A DNA stretch of 64,000 nucleotides from Stromatinia cepivora (taxonomy: Eukaryota; Ascomycota; Leotiomycetes; Helotiales; Sclerotiniaceae). The translations under genes were made by a program, and so were the position numbers. Shown here one piece after another: positions 26,732-36,784 of this stretch. The DNA lies in contig RCTD01000011.1 of NCBI GenBank assembly GCA_014898415.1, positions 1,302,001-1,366,000 on the forward strand. The letters are read 5' to 3'. Each line of letters starts with the position of its first letter. Within the stretch, counting starts at the first letter, position 1. The notes beneath the pieces are model-generated. The model did no database searches and was not told the origin of the DNA. It saw only the letters and a list, made by a program, of their open reading frames with translations.

Positions 26732-29700
26732 TTACAAGATCCCAAACTCTCTTTCCCACTCCCTCCGACTCCTCTCCTCCTCCTCTCTCCTAGCCCTCTC
26801 ACCCTTCTCTAACGTCTCCAATTCTGGTAATATAAGATTCTTTAGCAAAGTTTCTGTTTCCGATGGCGAAGGAGAGGGAAGCGGTTGTGTCAAATATGAT
26901 GCTTGAGTTGAAAGTCTCCCTTCTCTTCTATCTCTGTCCTGTTGTAGATAACGCGGGGGCTGCGCATTAGAATTTGAATTTGAGCGGGATAACGGAAGAG
27001 ATTGCGGGAACGCGGGCAATTCGGCCGGGTAAAAAGGTGGGGATTGGTGGATTGAGGGGCCCTGGGGTGCGGTGGTGAAGGTGAAAGAGTGTTTTGGGTT
27101 GGAAGTCGGGTCTAGGGCTGAGATGGGGGCGTGTTGATTATATGTTGATGGGCCGAAGACGGGTGCAAGGGTTGGATGGCTAATTATAGGAACATTGTGG
27201 ATACTGCGAGCTGTATCGTCTAGAGAGTGGTAGGACGATCCGGTGTTGATTCGTTGCAGAGTGGGTGTTGAGAGGGACTGTTCGAATTGGGCGAATTGGG
27301 AGTAGGGGTTATTTGCGTTGTGGTTTGAGTTGAAGCGAGGATGTTGGTAAGGGGGTGAAGGTACCCTAGCAAGGGGTGTAGGGATCGTTGGGGTGGAAAA
27401 AGGACGTTCACGGTCTTCGGAATGTGGTAAGAATCGGTTGTAGACGTTGCGATTACTGGTAGAAGAAGGTTGACTATGAGGGGATCCGTTGCGCGAAAAA
27501 TCTAATGACGCGCGTGGATCGCGTGAATAGTCTAGTGAATTACGCTGCGGAAGGACAGTGCCGAAAGAATTCTCCGATTGAGACCATGGATTGTTAGGGC
27601 TGGATGCAATTGTGCTAGTATTGAGGCTTGAACGAGGCATAGCAGTTGGTAGAGAAGACATGGATGGTGTCACGTCTCTGTTAGCAAACTTAAACCCTCG
27701 CCAAGTGTGGGTGTCTATTTCATGAGGCAGAATGCCTATTTCGTGCTTGTCCTCTGCTCCTGGGGACAAATCGAGAGGTGGGGTGGGAACAGGATCCAAG
27801 GTCACATCTTGAGCTTTTCCTTTGTCTTTCTGTGAATATGATGATGGCAGCAAATGTTCCCGGGGTTGTTCTTCTCGTTGATGGCTAGGAGGTTTTCTTT
27901 CCATCCACCACAAGCCTCTATCACTCTTTTGTTTCTGGAGAGGGGAGTTTGAATTCATTTCTCCTTCGTTCGGCTGATGGACATGGGTCGCTTTCTGTGA
28001 CTTCGGATTCGTTTCCTTTGTCTCTCTAGCAGGGATTTCGTCGGATTTTGGGATCGAGTGTTGTCTGTGATGACCTTTTTCCTTGATTGGAGAATCATCA
28101 CGTTTTGGGAGAGGCTCTTGATTTGTGCTCTCGCTCATCTTCGATTTCTCGTGCCTCTGGCTTTTCGCACTCTTGTGGCTTTTGTGACTTTTATGAGAAT
28201 CCGTTCGTTTGAGTCCTTCGAGCTCTGGGGCTATCAGTTTTCTGATTGCATCATCAACTGCCGAAAGTGCCTTTTCACCATCTACTAACACTTCCTTGCC
28301 ATCATGCTTTTGTTCCAACACTATTGGTCCATTAGGGTCTGCATCACGGCCAGAAGATGCTTTTGCGGCATCCTTCTCATCTCCATCTCGTTTTGGCTTT
28401 TCCTTTTCCTCATCTTTGCGTTTCTTTTCCTTTTGTCCTTTTCTCAATTTTCTTAAAGCTTCCACTTCTTCCTCTTCCTCCTCTTTTTTCTTCAATGCCT
28501 CAGCTTCCTTCTTGATAGCATCCTCAACCGCTTCGAACGCCTTTTTCGTGCTACTTTTTCCTTTGCCATGTTTCACCGATTCAGTCCTCCCCACACTCTT
28601 TTCATCGCTGTCCCAAGGAACTTTGCCAGTGCCAGAACCATCCGAGTTCTTCCTCGTCATTTCTGGCTCCTTCTTCAATTCTTCCATTTCGGGTATAATT
28701 AGTTTCTTGATAGCCTCTTCCACTGCAGCCAGTGCCTTTTTGTTCCCAACCTTTTCATCCCTGCGCTTTGAATGTGGACTACCTATTGAGTTTAACTTGC
28801 CAGGGTTTTTGGGCTCCCAATCACCATCTCTTTCAGTTATATGTGAAAGTCTGTTGGGTATATGTTCGACTGGCCGCTCCGGCCGTCTCGTGGCTTGATG
28901 GGTCTCCAATTCCTCTTGTAGTTTCTCATATGTTTTGAGTGCTTGTAACGTTAAAGGACCGACATCTGTTCTTGACGCAAGTTCGAGACTTTTACGAGGC
29001 GGAGTAACTTGTCCTGGTAAAACGCTCTCAACCACTTCCTGCGCTGTGCCCTTCTCTAAGGCTTGTAAGGTAAAGGGGTCCACATCTTTGACTTTCGTAG
29101 GTTCAGGGCTAGTAGGCTCTAATGCGGTTTCTGCGTTAGGTCTCGGCAGCGCATGCTCAGCCAACTTTTGCTGCATCCCACGTCGTTCCCAATCAAGTAA
29201 AGCGGTGGGGTGTGAATCTTTCGGTTTTGTGGGCTCGTGTTTGCTTTCCGATCTATAAGACTTGGGCTCAAGGGTGACTTGATCCGGATCGAAAACTTTC
29301 TCGGGTATCTTGCTTTCCTTATCCCTGTTGTCTTGAGGTAATGAACCATTACCTTCTATGATACTTTGCCGTGGAAGATTCCAAGGTGCATCATCTCCTG
29401 CGTCAAGAAACTCTTGAAGATAATCCACAGACCCACGGTCTCCCCTGCCAAATCCGTCTTCATCACCAGCACCACTCAAGGCACTTTCGTATTCCTCGTG
29501 GGTCGATTCGTCTATCTCGTCACTCCCAACGCTATCCGGTGGTGATAGCACTCCGCTAGCGATAGATTTGAATGAGGCAATGCTTTTTTCATCTTTGAAT
29601 CTTTGGTGAGATGCGTTGGATTTTGGTTTGGCTAATCCTGGTGGTGGACGAGGTAGGGCAACATCAAATGCCATATCATTAGTTTTGTCGTGAATAGGCG

Positions 29701-31522
29701 AGGATAATTCAACGGAGTGATTAGGATGAGTTTCGTGAGGATGCTTCACTGGATATTTTGGTCCTGCTACGTGAATACCCTCAAGCTCTTGATATTGTCG
29801 TTCAACTAATAGATCTGGAGGTCCTCTTGCTCTTGAGCCTTCTCGCCCATTATGCACTGGAAACGTCTCGGATTTGACGTCTCCCACCCAAGCAGCCACA
29901 TCCCCAAGAACACGTCCCCTATCTTCCTTCAGATTCGAGTCGTCCGTCTCGCCCATCGGAATAACTTGGATTCCACCAATAGTGATCGGTTGACCATCCC
30001 TGAGCAATCTTGTTCTTTCTCTTTCTTCATGCTCATATCGACCCAGCTCTTCCCACGCTCTTCTTGCTTCCTCCTTTATAACTTGACTTTCCTTCTTAAT
30101 CTCCTTCATATCCTTTTCCATAATTTCCCTGAGTTTTCTCTCCTGCAAAAATTCAACTTCTTTCTTCTGAGCGTCATCGCGAGCATCTTGAACTTTTGCT
30201 TCAAGACGAACTTTTTCCTTCTGAAAATGGGTTTCCCAATCCTTCATTGTTTGTTGTTTTTGTTTGTGGAGAGCTTGCTCAATTTGTTGAATGAGGGGTA
30301 ACGGGGGTGGAATTTGAAGCGTGTCTGAATCTGGTCTACCTCGGAACTCCTTCGGCTGCTGCTGTTTTTGGACTTCCACGCCCAGCTTTTCAGATATCTG
30401 AGATAGAAGGTTTCTAGATTCCACGAATGCCACAAAAGATACAGCTAAATTTTCTGGAAGCATATCCCATATTAGCACTGGCAAAGAGAGAAGAATGATA
30501 GTGGAATGGCTCGCAAATACCCCTTCCACAAGGGCGAATTGTGCCAACGCAGGAAACTGCCGAATCCATTTATGCCAAGCCTCTACATCCACCAACTGAT
30601 TCTCCTCTAATGCAATAGATATGAGCACGTGCGGCACCGCCAACTTGCCCTCTGGTGTCAAGCCGTGCAAATTTTCCGGGGAGTATATATCTGTAGCGTC
30701 CACCGTCCCTGAAGACAAGGTGCCAGCCCAACTATTGCCTGGAGTAGTGCGTCGACATATCTCAATGCTTAGGGATTTGGGATCCTCGGAAGCGAGTATG
30801 TAAATGGGTGTCTTCCTATTTTCCTGGTTGTATTGATCGCCATGATAAAACTTCGGGGGTTTTTCGTGTTTGAGAACAGAGAGAATCTCGCTATGAAGCA
30901 TAGCTGCTGAAAATGAGGGCCGGTGCATCCAATCATCTAAGACGTGAAGAAGAGCATTAGTAAAGGAATAGCGGCCTGGACCCGGTGCCCATGTTTCGAA
31001 ATCACTAGCAGCGATCGTTTCGATGACACCCGGTCCAGCAGATGGTGCTGCACCTGCAGCAGAACAACAATCCAAAAGGTAGAGCACGTCGGACTTCGAC
31101 TCTTCGAAAACACTTTGAATGGCGGACCAGCGCACAGAGGCATGGGAGATATCCTCATTGCAAGACCAGGTAGCCTGTCGAGAATTATTGATGGTCGCGT
31201 GACCTCCATAGTAGATGATGATAAGGTTATCCTCCGTCCCATGCTTTTCGATATAGTTCACGGCCTATATCATGTTAGAATTATATTGGATGGTATCAAA
31301 CGATAGATAACTTGCCTGCAACATAAGTTTATTATGCGAATGCGTCGATGGTATCGACCACGTATCGGTGGTAAAGCCATAGCATATCTCGAACATAGTA
31401 CGCAAAGCATTGAACTCTGGATGGGCATCTATATTACTCTCCTCCCACTTTATCAAGACAACTAGAACTTCTGCATAACGTGACCGGCCACGATTGGGAA
31501 AAGCCCTCGCAGCAGCCTCCAT
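26732..31522 (-). CDS. Large caspase-domain protein (peptidase C14-like) with recurring helical motif
   Basis: Two exons (31522-31316 and 31264-26732) give about 1,579 aa. The N-terminal 200 residues are a caspase-like fold: VLVVLIKWEES as the first strand, LIIIYYGGHA with catalytic His91, and VLYLLDCCSA with Cys136 as the likely nucleophile. Both residues are present, so protease activity is possible. After about residue 380 comes a charged coiled coil (QKEKVRLEAKVQDARDDAQ onward to RAWEELGRYEHEERER). The rest is mostly disordered, rich in S, P, E and K. A motif like AVEEAIKKLIIPEMEELK recurs near residues 911, 975 and 1065, and in shorter form (LLKNLILPELETLEK) at the extreme C terminus. 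The 51-nt intron is GC-AG: CAG|GCAAGT to ATATAG, branch CTAAC. Only this junction keeps the frame (HNKLMLQ|AVNYIEKHGT). It is not a canonical metacaspase; substrate and role are unknown. An additional upstream exon is possible (31924-32033). Confidence 0.9.
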
Positions 31523-31852
31523 TGGATCTTAGCATTTTGTACAGAGAGATAAGATATGAAAAGTTATTGGTGTACCAACACAGAAGCGACAGCCATGAAA
31601 GGAAAAGGACATAAATAATACAAAAAGCAAAAGAAAACATGGTGGTCCGTGATACGAGTGTTTATAAATTGATTTACTGTACCTCTTCGACCCTCACTGC
31701 AAATGTCTCGAGCTCTTTCATGTGATATCTTGCACGAGAGATATCATGCGTGTTTGTGGAGATGGTTGATGGCGGTGAGCTGATATTATAATATTTAATC
31801 TTTTTGACTCAAGTCAGAATGTTATTTGTATAAATTTTGATGACAGATGACA

Positions 31853-31916
31853 TGAAATGAAATGAAATGAAATGAAATGAAATGAAATGAAATGAAATGA
31901 AATGAAATGAAATGAA
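31853..31916. repeat. (AAATG)n microsatellite, about 12 copies
   Basis: Perfect GAAAT units run directly up to a possible splice donor (minus strand) at 31923. On the minus strand the repeat would lie at the 5' end of that intron. Confidence 0.95.
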
Positions 31917-31923
31917 GCCTCAC

Positions 31924-32033
31924 CTCGTCACTCAACAATTCTGGAGTATTCGGTGTCGTTTGTGTATCCTGGGCTGAGTCTGACATTTGGTCCATAATGT
32001 TTCGAGGACGCGACTGAGGTGCATCAAGCACCC
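31924..32033 (-). other. Possible upstream exon of the caspase-domain gene, or a small gene remnant
   Basis: On the minus strand this 110-nt stretch is flanked by an acceptor (TATCTTCACAG before 32033) and a donor (GACGAG|GTGAGG at 31923). It is open in one frame, including MDQMSDSAQDTQTTPNTPEL, of a coding-like disordered composition. It lies about 400 nt upstream of the caspase-domain start, with no clean in-frame acceptor between; the candidate AATGGAG|GCTGCTGCG is weak. It may be an extra N-terminal exon, part of the leader, or a remnant. RNA reads would decide. Confidence 0.35.
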
Positions 32034-34252
32034 CTGTGAAGATATATTTTCACTTTGGTATAGGAAAAAGAGAGTGGATTTAAAAGACTAGATGAATTTT
32101 GAACTCTGAACTCTAAAGCTGCATCATTAGTTACACGTACAGAGTATGATTACGGAAATTCATGCCGTGAAATGCGAAAGAAAAGAAAGAATTTGAATGA
32201 TAGGTTGAATTAGGGAAACCAAAGCTAAAAGGCAGACAGACAATTCTGGGCATTCGCATACAACACATGCAGAAAAATGATCCCCTGTAATATGTTGACA
32301 TGTCAAGACTCAACAAGGGTTCATATCGAGCAAATATGCCAAATTGCCAATAACCAACAAAGCAGATTGAGTTGGAACAAGTCGAGTAAAGTTCCTTGAG
32401 GAGGGGGGAAATAACGGTTCGTGCGTGAACACCATAGCCTCTTTTGATCATGCTGTTGTACAAAATGAACATAACTTCAAATGGAGTGGATATGGATGAA
32501 AGTTCATAAGTTCATAAGTGGATAAGATGATATTTTGTAAAGGTTGAGTGATGAGTGGGGTTAGAGTGAAGGAAGGGGTATAGATTCATTCTATGGAAGG
32601 GCCAGAATGCGGTCACCAATCCCCTTCATTTTGATCTTATCAGGATTCAGGTGTGCTTTGTAGACTCTGTACTCGTATTATCTATTACCTGGGTATTTGA
32701 TTCAGAGTTGGGTGAAAGTTCTTGACCATTTTCCATAAAGTTGGACCAATTGCGAAATGTTGCTATCAAGGCAGTGAGTGAAGTTTGAATTTTATGTACC
32801 TACGGAGGTATCATAATATGAAAGGTTGAAATCCGTATTCCGCTACTGGTTGCTTGTCTATAGACTTTAGAGTGGAAAAGATCCCAAACCGATAGAGGAA
32901 AGACCACTCAAAGAGTACTCCGTAAGAGGTTTTATCATGGATTATGCTGTACTTTCTTTGTACAATAGGTATACCGAGTACTCCACACAATCAAGCTTCC
33001 CGTCGGTATAATAGTAGATCATATAGATGATATAAATATCGAACAATGTTGTGCACACGACAAATGATAAAAATATGACCTGGTAGAGTACTGCATAGTA
33101 ATGTAAGCAAGGTTGTACAGTGTACGATGTAAGTATAATAAAGATTCCCCAGCCTTTTTCTTTTTCTTCCATGTTTTTCTTTTGGTCTGCTGCCAAAAGT
33201 ATTAGAGGTTAGTTGGGTTGAAGCTAGGAACGGGTGCGAGACGAGGTAGTCCGGATAGATGTTGTAGGGGGTAAGGCAAGGAAGGCTATGAGTTGTGTTT
33301 TCAGTGAAATAGAGGTTCTCAATTTGATATTATAAGAGGGGGGGAGTAGAGGTTCTACTAGGTATGGGTATGTTCAATAAGATAAGTACCTAGGTAGTGG
33401 AAATATTTGCTTAGAGTACTGTAGATGATAGAAACTGCTGTGTAAAATCATCTACCAGCACAGAAGTACTTTATGGATAACTTATCATTACATCAACATA
33501 TACTCACAGGTTCATGTTCATGGCTCCATGGAGTAATGCCTAACTGGTAGTGGTAGATCCTTAACTTTTGGGCTATAATTAAATCTATTTTTGAACCTCA
33601 TCTGATTGATTTGCTTCTGCCGTAAGGCGTTCTGCATTGTCGTCTAATACTGAATTTGGGCTGCCATTATCCAACATAGGCATCACAATATATATTCCAA
33701 CTACAATTATGAATCAACAGATTATCATGCCATGATATTATTCAAGTATTCAATCACACACTCATACGGACGCTGGCTCACTCATTCACTTTCTATTCAT
33801 CCAACTTCTATCAATCTTCCAATCAATTCACAATTAAATCGATATTTATAAATTATTGCCATTCCCATCCTAAAGCAACATTCCCCACAAACATCACGTA
33901 TCATTTTCTAATCATCTGCCAACGTATGAACGATCCCACAGTATCGATCCACTACCTTCCTCCCCTCCACCAATTCAGACATAGCTCCTCAAGTCTCATG
34001 CCTTACACGCTCTTTTTGTTCTGCAACTTGAGCTCCCTCCACTTGCTTAACCCTTACTCTTGCGTGGTTTGATGTCATAGCAACCGTTTACCAACAACTT
34101 ACACTCATTCATTCCCAAAATCCGTTGCAGCCTTAGTACTCACCGCCGTTCATTCGCCCAATTCGTTCCTTTTCGCCTTTGCTCCACATGCGCCGCCAAC
34201 AAATCAAGTTTTAAGCGCCTAATAGGTCTCAATAATTAAGGTCGTGTTAGCA
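32034..34252. other. Divergent intergenic region
   Basis: It separates the minus-strand caspase-domain gene from the plus-strand 843-aa gene. The last 500 bp are C/T-rich on the plus strand, as expected for a promoter and leader. The open frames inside (32131-32472 minus, 32942-33196 minus) have no coding character that I recognise. Confidence 0.5.
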
Positions 34253-36784
34253 ATGCCTCACCAAGACCGCGATAACGATCCTGAGGTCGAAGACGAAAAA
34301 ATCTCACCGGAGAAGCTGCGTCACCGGTCTTCCAAAAGTGTCAGGGATCCAAATCGAAAGCACAAATCAAGATCGAAAGCCATAGATCCTGAAACGGGAG
34401 AGCCTGTCAAGTCATCTCATCGTCGGAAGAAGGATAAAACAAAGGACGAGAAAAGCGAAGGAATGTCGGAAGTGACAACTACGACAATGGCGGATGTTGT
34501 TCCTGAGCTCTCGAGGACTTCCTCTGCGCCAGGTACATCATCCTACCCAACTTTCAATAAAAACTACAGTAAGGAGGCAGTAAATAGTTATGTTTCTGAA
34601 AGGCCTTCAAAGTCGAAGACTACACCTTACACACCAGAAGCTACAGATATCTCCGGGAAGCATAAATCGAAATCTACAGAGAACCTAAGACGAGCAGCTT
34701 CCGCAAAAGGCAGGCCACCGAGTCCACCAGATACTGAATTTACACACCGACAGAAATCTACATCTTCAAGGATGAACAAGGTCAGGGAGGAGGGTTCCGA
34801 AATGTCCTCTAGGCCCAGTTCCCGAAGTTCGGAACACCGAAAATCATCCAGGAAGGAGAAAGAAGACCGGTCCACAATATCTTCAAAATCTAGACAAACA
34901 AAGATTGGCACACCACCCATGCGGACATCAAGTTCAAGATCTTCAAAGACCGAGAGGTATGATGAGGATGACGACTCCAATGTCACATCGGTGGCAGGCA
35001 AACGTCAACCGCAACCTACATCCCGTCGCAGGCCTACAAATATTGACACAGATTCCTCCCCAGCGTCGGCACAGGATTCCTCACCAAAAACACCGACCCA
35101 GACTCCTCAATTCCCTCCTTCTGGAGCGGCTGATATAAAATCTATCCCATCTCCTTATATGCATTTTGATGCATCCTCTGTTAAATCTAGTGTGTATGGC
35201 TCTCCACGTCCTCCTCCACCACCCCCTCCCCCGAATTTACCATTAAACATCCCTAGCGTTGATTACCTCCTCCAGAATGGCGGATTGGTTCGTCCGGTTC
35301 CCAAGACTTTACTCTCCACCTCGTCCCATTCCTCTCCTCCCACGGAAATACAGAAGATATTTGGGCCATACTTCAACATCCTGGACCAATACGAAACAGT
35401 CCTCAATAAGAGTGGATCACTTGCAGTTGCTACAGGATATCGCTCCGTTGCGAGGAGATTGCTCGATCGATTGGAAAATGTTTTTGCTAGAGATCTATCA
35501 TCTGATGGTTGCTTGTGTGTTATGTGCCAGGATTTAGATCTTGATTCTCACGAGGGAAGTAGAGGTCTCTCATGGGGAGAGGTTTTGGAATGGGTTAGTG
35601 GTCGACGTGAACTTCCTGAGTGGCCTGCCTTTGACTTCTCGGCGCTCGGTGCGAAATCAGTCGATGATCTAGCTGGTCTTGGTATATCAGGTCATCACAG
35701 GCCTGGATCACCTATCAAGATTGACCCTGATGTTGCAGATGAGTTCCGCGAGCACTATCTACGACAATCGATAAAAACAAAAGCTTCTGTTGACAAATGG
35801 CTCTCAAGTTGTCCTGAGACGACATCTGCACCTCCTCAAGAGGTCGATGATGAAACTCTTTCGTTTGCTATACTGACTCATCTCAACCATCATGATCGAC
35901 CTCTTTTCAACGCTTTGCTTACTGGCTCTACTACACTACAACCCGTTTCACGAGCACCTACTCCCATGCGAAAACCACGCTCGGATTTTATGATAAAAAC
36001 TGTACAGTCTATGCAGAGATTATATCGATTGCCACTTCCCCCACGAGATCCAGAAGTTGCTATATACTTGCTAAAGAACCCTCATATTCACAATCTTCTC
36101 GCAACAATATCTGGCATTGCACCATCCGAGTGGGAAATTTTGATATCTGGTCGATTTGATGGATTCTTATGGTCCGGAGCTGATAATGAAGTTATTGATG
36201 AATTCCCCTCTCGTGGCCCCACGCCAAGTGGCTACCGAGGACCATCACCTGTAATGAGAGGCCCATCTCGTAATAACACTCCATTTTCACCTCGGTCAGC
36301 AAGTTATGGTTCTCGTGGCCCTACACCATCTCAACAGTACAGACATCCAGTTTCTAACGATGAAGAGATGGAAATCGCAGTCCTGGCTGAAATAGAGCGT
36401 GAGATATATGTAGGAATGGAGGCTCTTGAGGATGCATTCGAAGGTTTACATCGAAAGGCTGAGGCTGTTCGCAAAGCTCTTCGTGAACGGGGTGTCGGAT
36501 TGACAATGGCAGCAGAGTCGAGACGAACAAGTCGTCCCGAGATCATTGTTGGTACTCCTGGTCCTTACTCAGCAGGTTTGGGACCAGGATACGAGAGACC
36601 AAGTTGGGCCGAAGGGGGCAGCGAGTTTATGAGTGAGGCTGATTGGGATGAAGATGAAATGCAGAGTGAATTGGCACCAGATGATTCTGCGAGTAACATC
36701 AGCAGTTCAAGACACAGACGACCCAAACGAAGAAACGAAAGACGAACACCGGCATTGGTTGAAGAGGATGAAGATGAGGGTTGA
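34253..36784 (+). CDS. Hypothetical 843-aa fungal protein, largely disordered, with conserved-looking core
   Basis: One exon. The frame runs three codons further upstream without ATG; I start at the first ATG (34253, GCAATGCC). Residues 1-330 are Ser/Arg/Lys/Thr-rich and disordered, ending in a run of prolines near 322-330. Residues about 360-640 look folded: PPTEIQKIFGPYFNILDQYE, a hydrophobic helix, GCLCVMCQDL with three cysteines near 420, LSWGEVLEWVSGRRELPEW, and a C-terminal part with RLYRLPLPPRDPE and EWEILISGRFDGFLW. A helical segment (EEMEIAVLAEIEREIYVGME) and an acidic/basic tail follow. I recall similar fungal proteins carrying an automatic '5-methylcytosine G/T mismatch-specific DNA glycosylase' label; I see no glycosylase motif and do not adopt it. 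Function unknown. Confidence 0.88.
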   Translation: MPHQDRDNDPEVEDEKISPEKLRHRSSKSVRDPNRKHKSRSKAIDPETGEPVKSSHRRKKDKTKDEKSEGMSEVTTTTMADVVPELSRTSSAPGTSSYPTFNKNYSKEAVNSYVSERPSKSKTTPYTPEATDISGKHKSKSTENLRRAASAKGRPPSPPDTEFTHRQKSTSSRMNKVREEGSEMSSRPSSRSSEHRKSSRKEKEDRSTISSKSRQTKIGTPPMRTSSSRSSKTERYDEDDDSNVTSVAGKRQPQPTSRRRPTNIDTDSSPASAQDSSPKTPTQTPQFPPSGAADIKSIPSPYMHFDASSVKSSVYGSPRPPPPPPPPNLPLNIPSVDYLLQNGGLVRPVPKTLLSTSSHSSPPTEIQKIFGPYFNILDQYETVLNKSGSLAVATGYRSVARRLLDRLENVFARDLSSDGCLCVMCQDLDLDSHEGSRGLSWGEVLEWVSGRRELPEWPAFDFSALGAKSVDDLAGLGISGHHRPGSPIKIDPDVADEFREHYLRQSIKTKASVDKWLSSCPETTSAPPQEVDDETLSFAILTHLNHHDRPLFNALLTGSTTLQPVSRAPTPMRKPRSDFMIKTVQSMQRLYRLPLPPRDPEVAIYLLKNPHIHNLLATISGIAPSEWEILISGRFDGFLWSGADNEVIDEFPSRGPTPSGYRGPSPVMRGPSRNNTPFSPRSASYGSRGPTPSQQYRHPVSNDEEMEIAVLAEIEREIYVGMEALEDAFEGLHRKAEAVRKALRERGVGLTMAAESRRTSRPEIIVGTPGPYSAGLGPGYERPSWAEGGSEFMSEADWDEDEMQSELAPDDSASNISSSRHRRPKRRNERRTPALVEEDEDEG

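Noticed and set aside
28209..28898. A 229-codon plus-strand frame, rich in Ser and Phe
   Set aside because: It is the antisense of the Lys/Glu/Ser-rich tail of the caspase-domain protein, whose coding frame is much longer.
34253..36784. Naming the 843-aa protein a mismatch-specific DNA glycosylase
   Set aside because: The label may exist for similar proteins through automatic transfer, but no helix-hairpin-helix or other glycosylase motif is visible.
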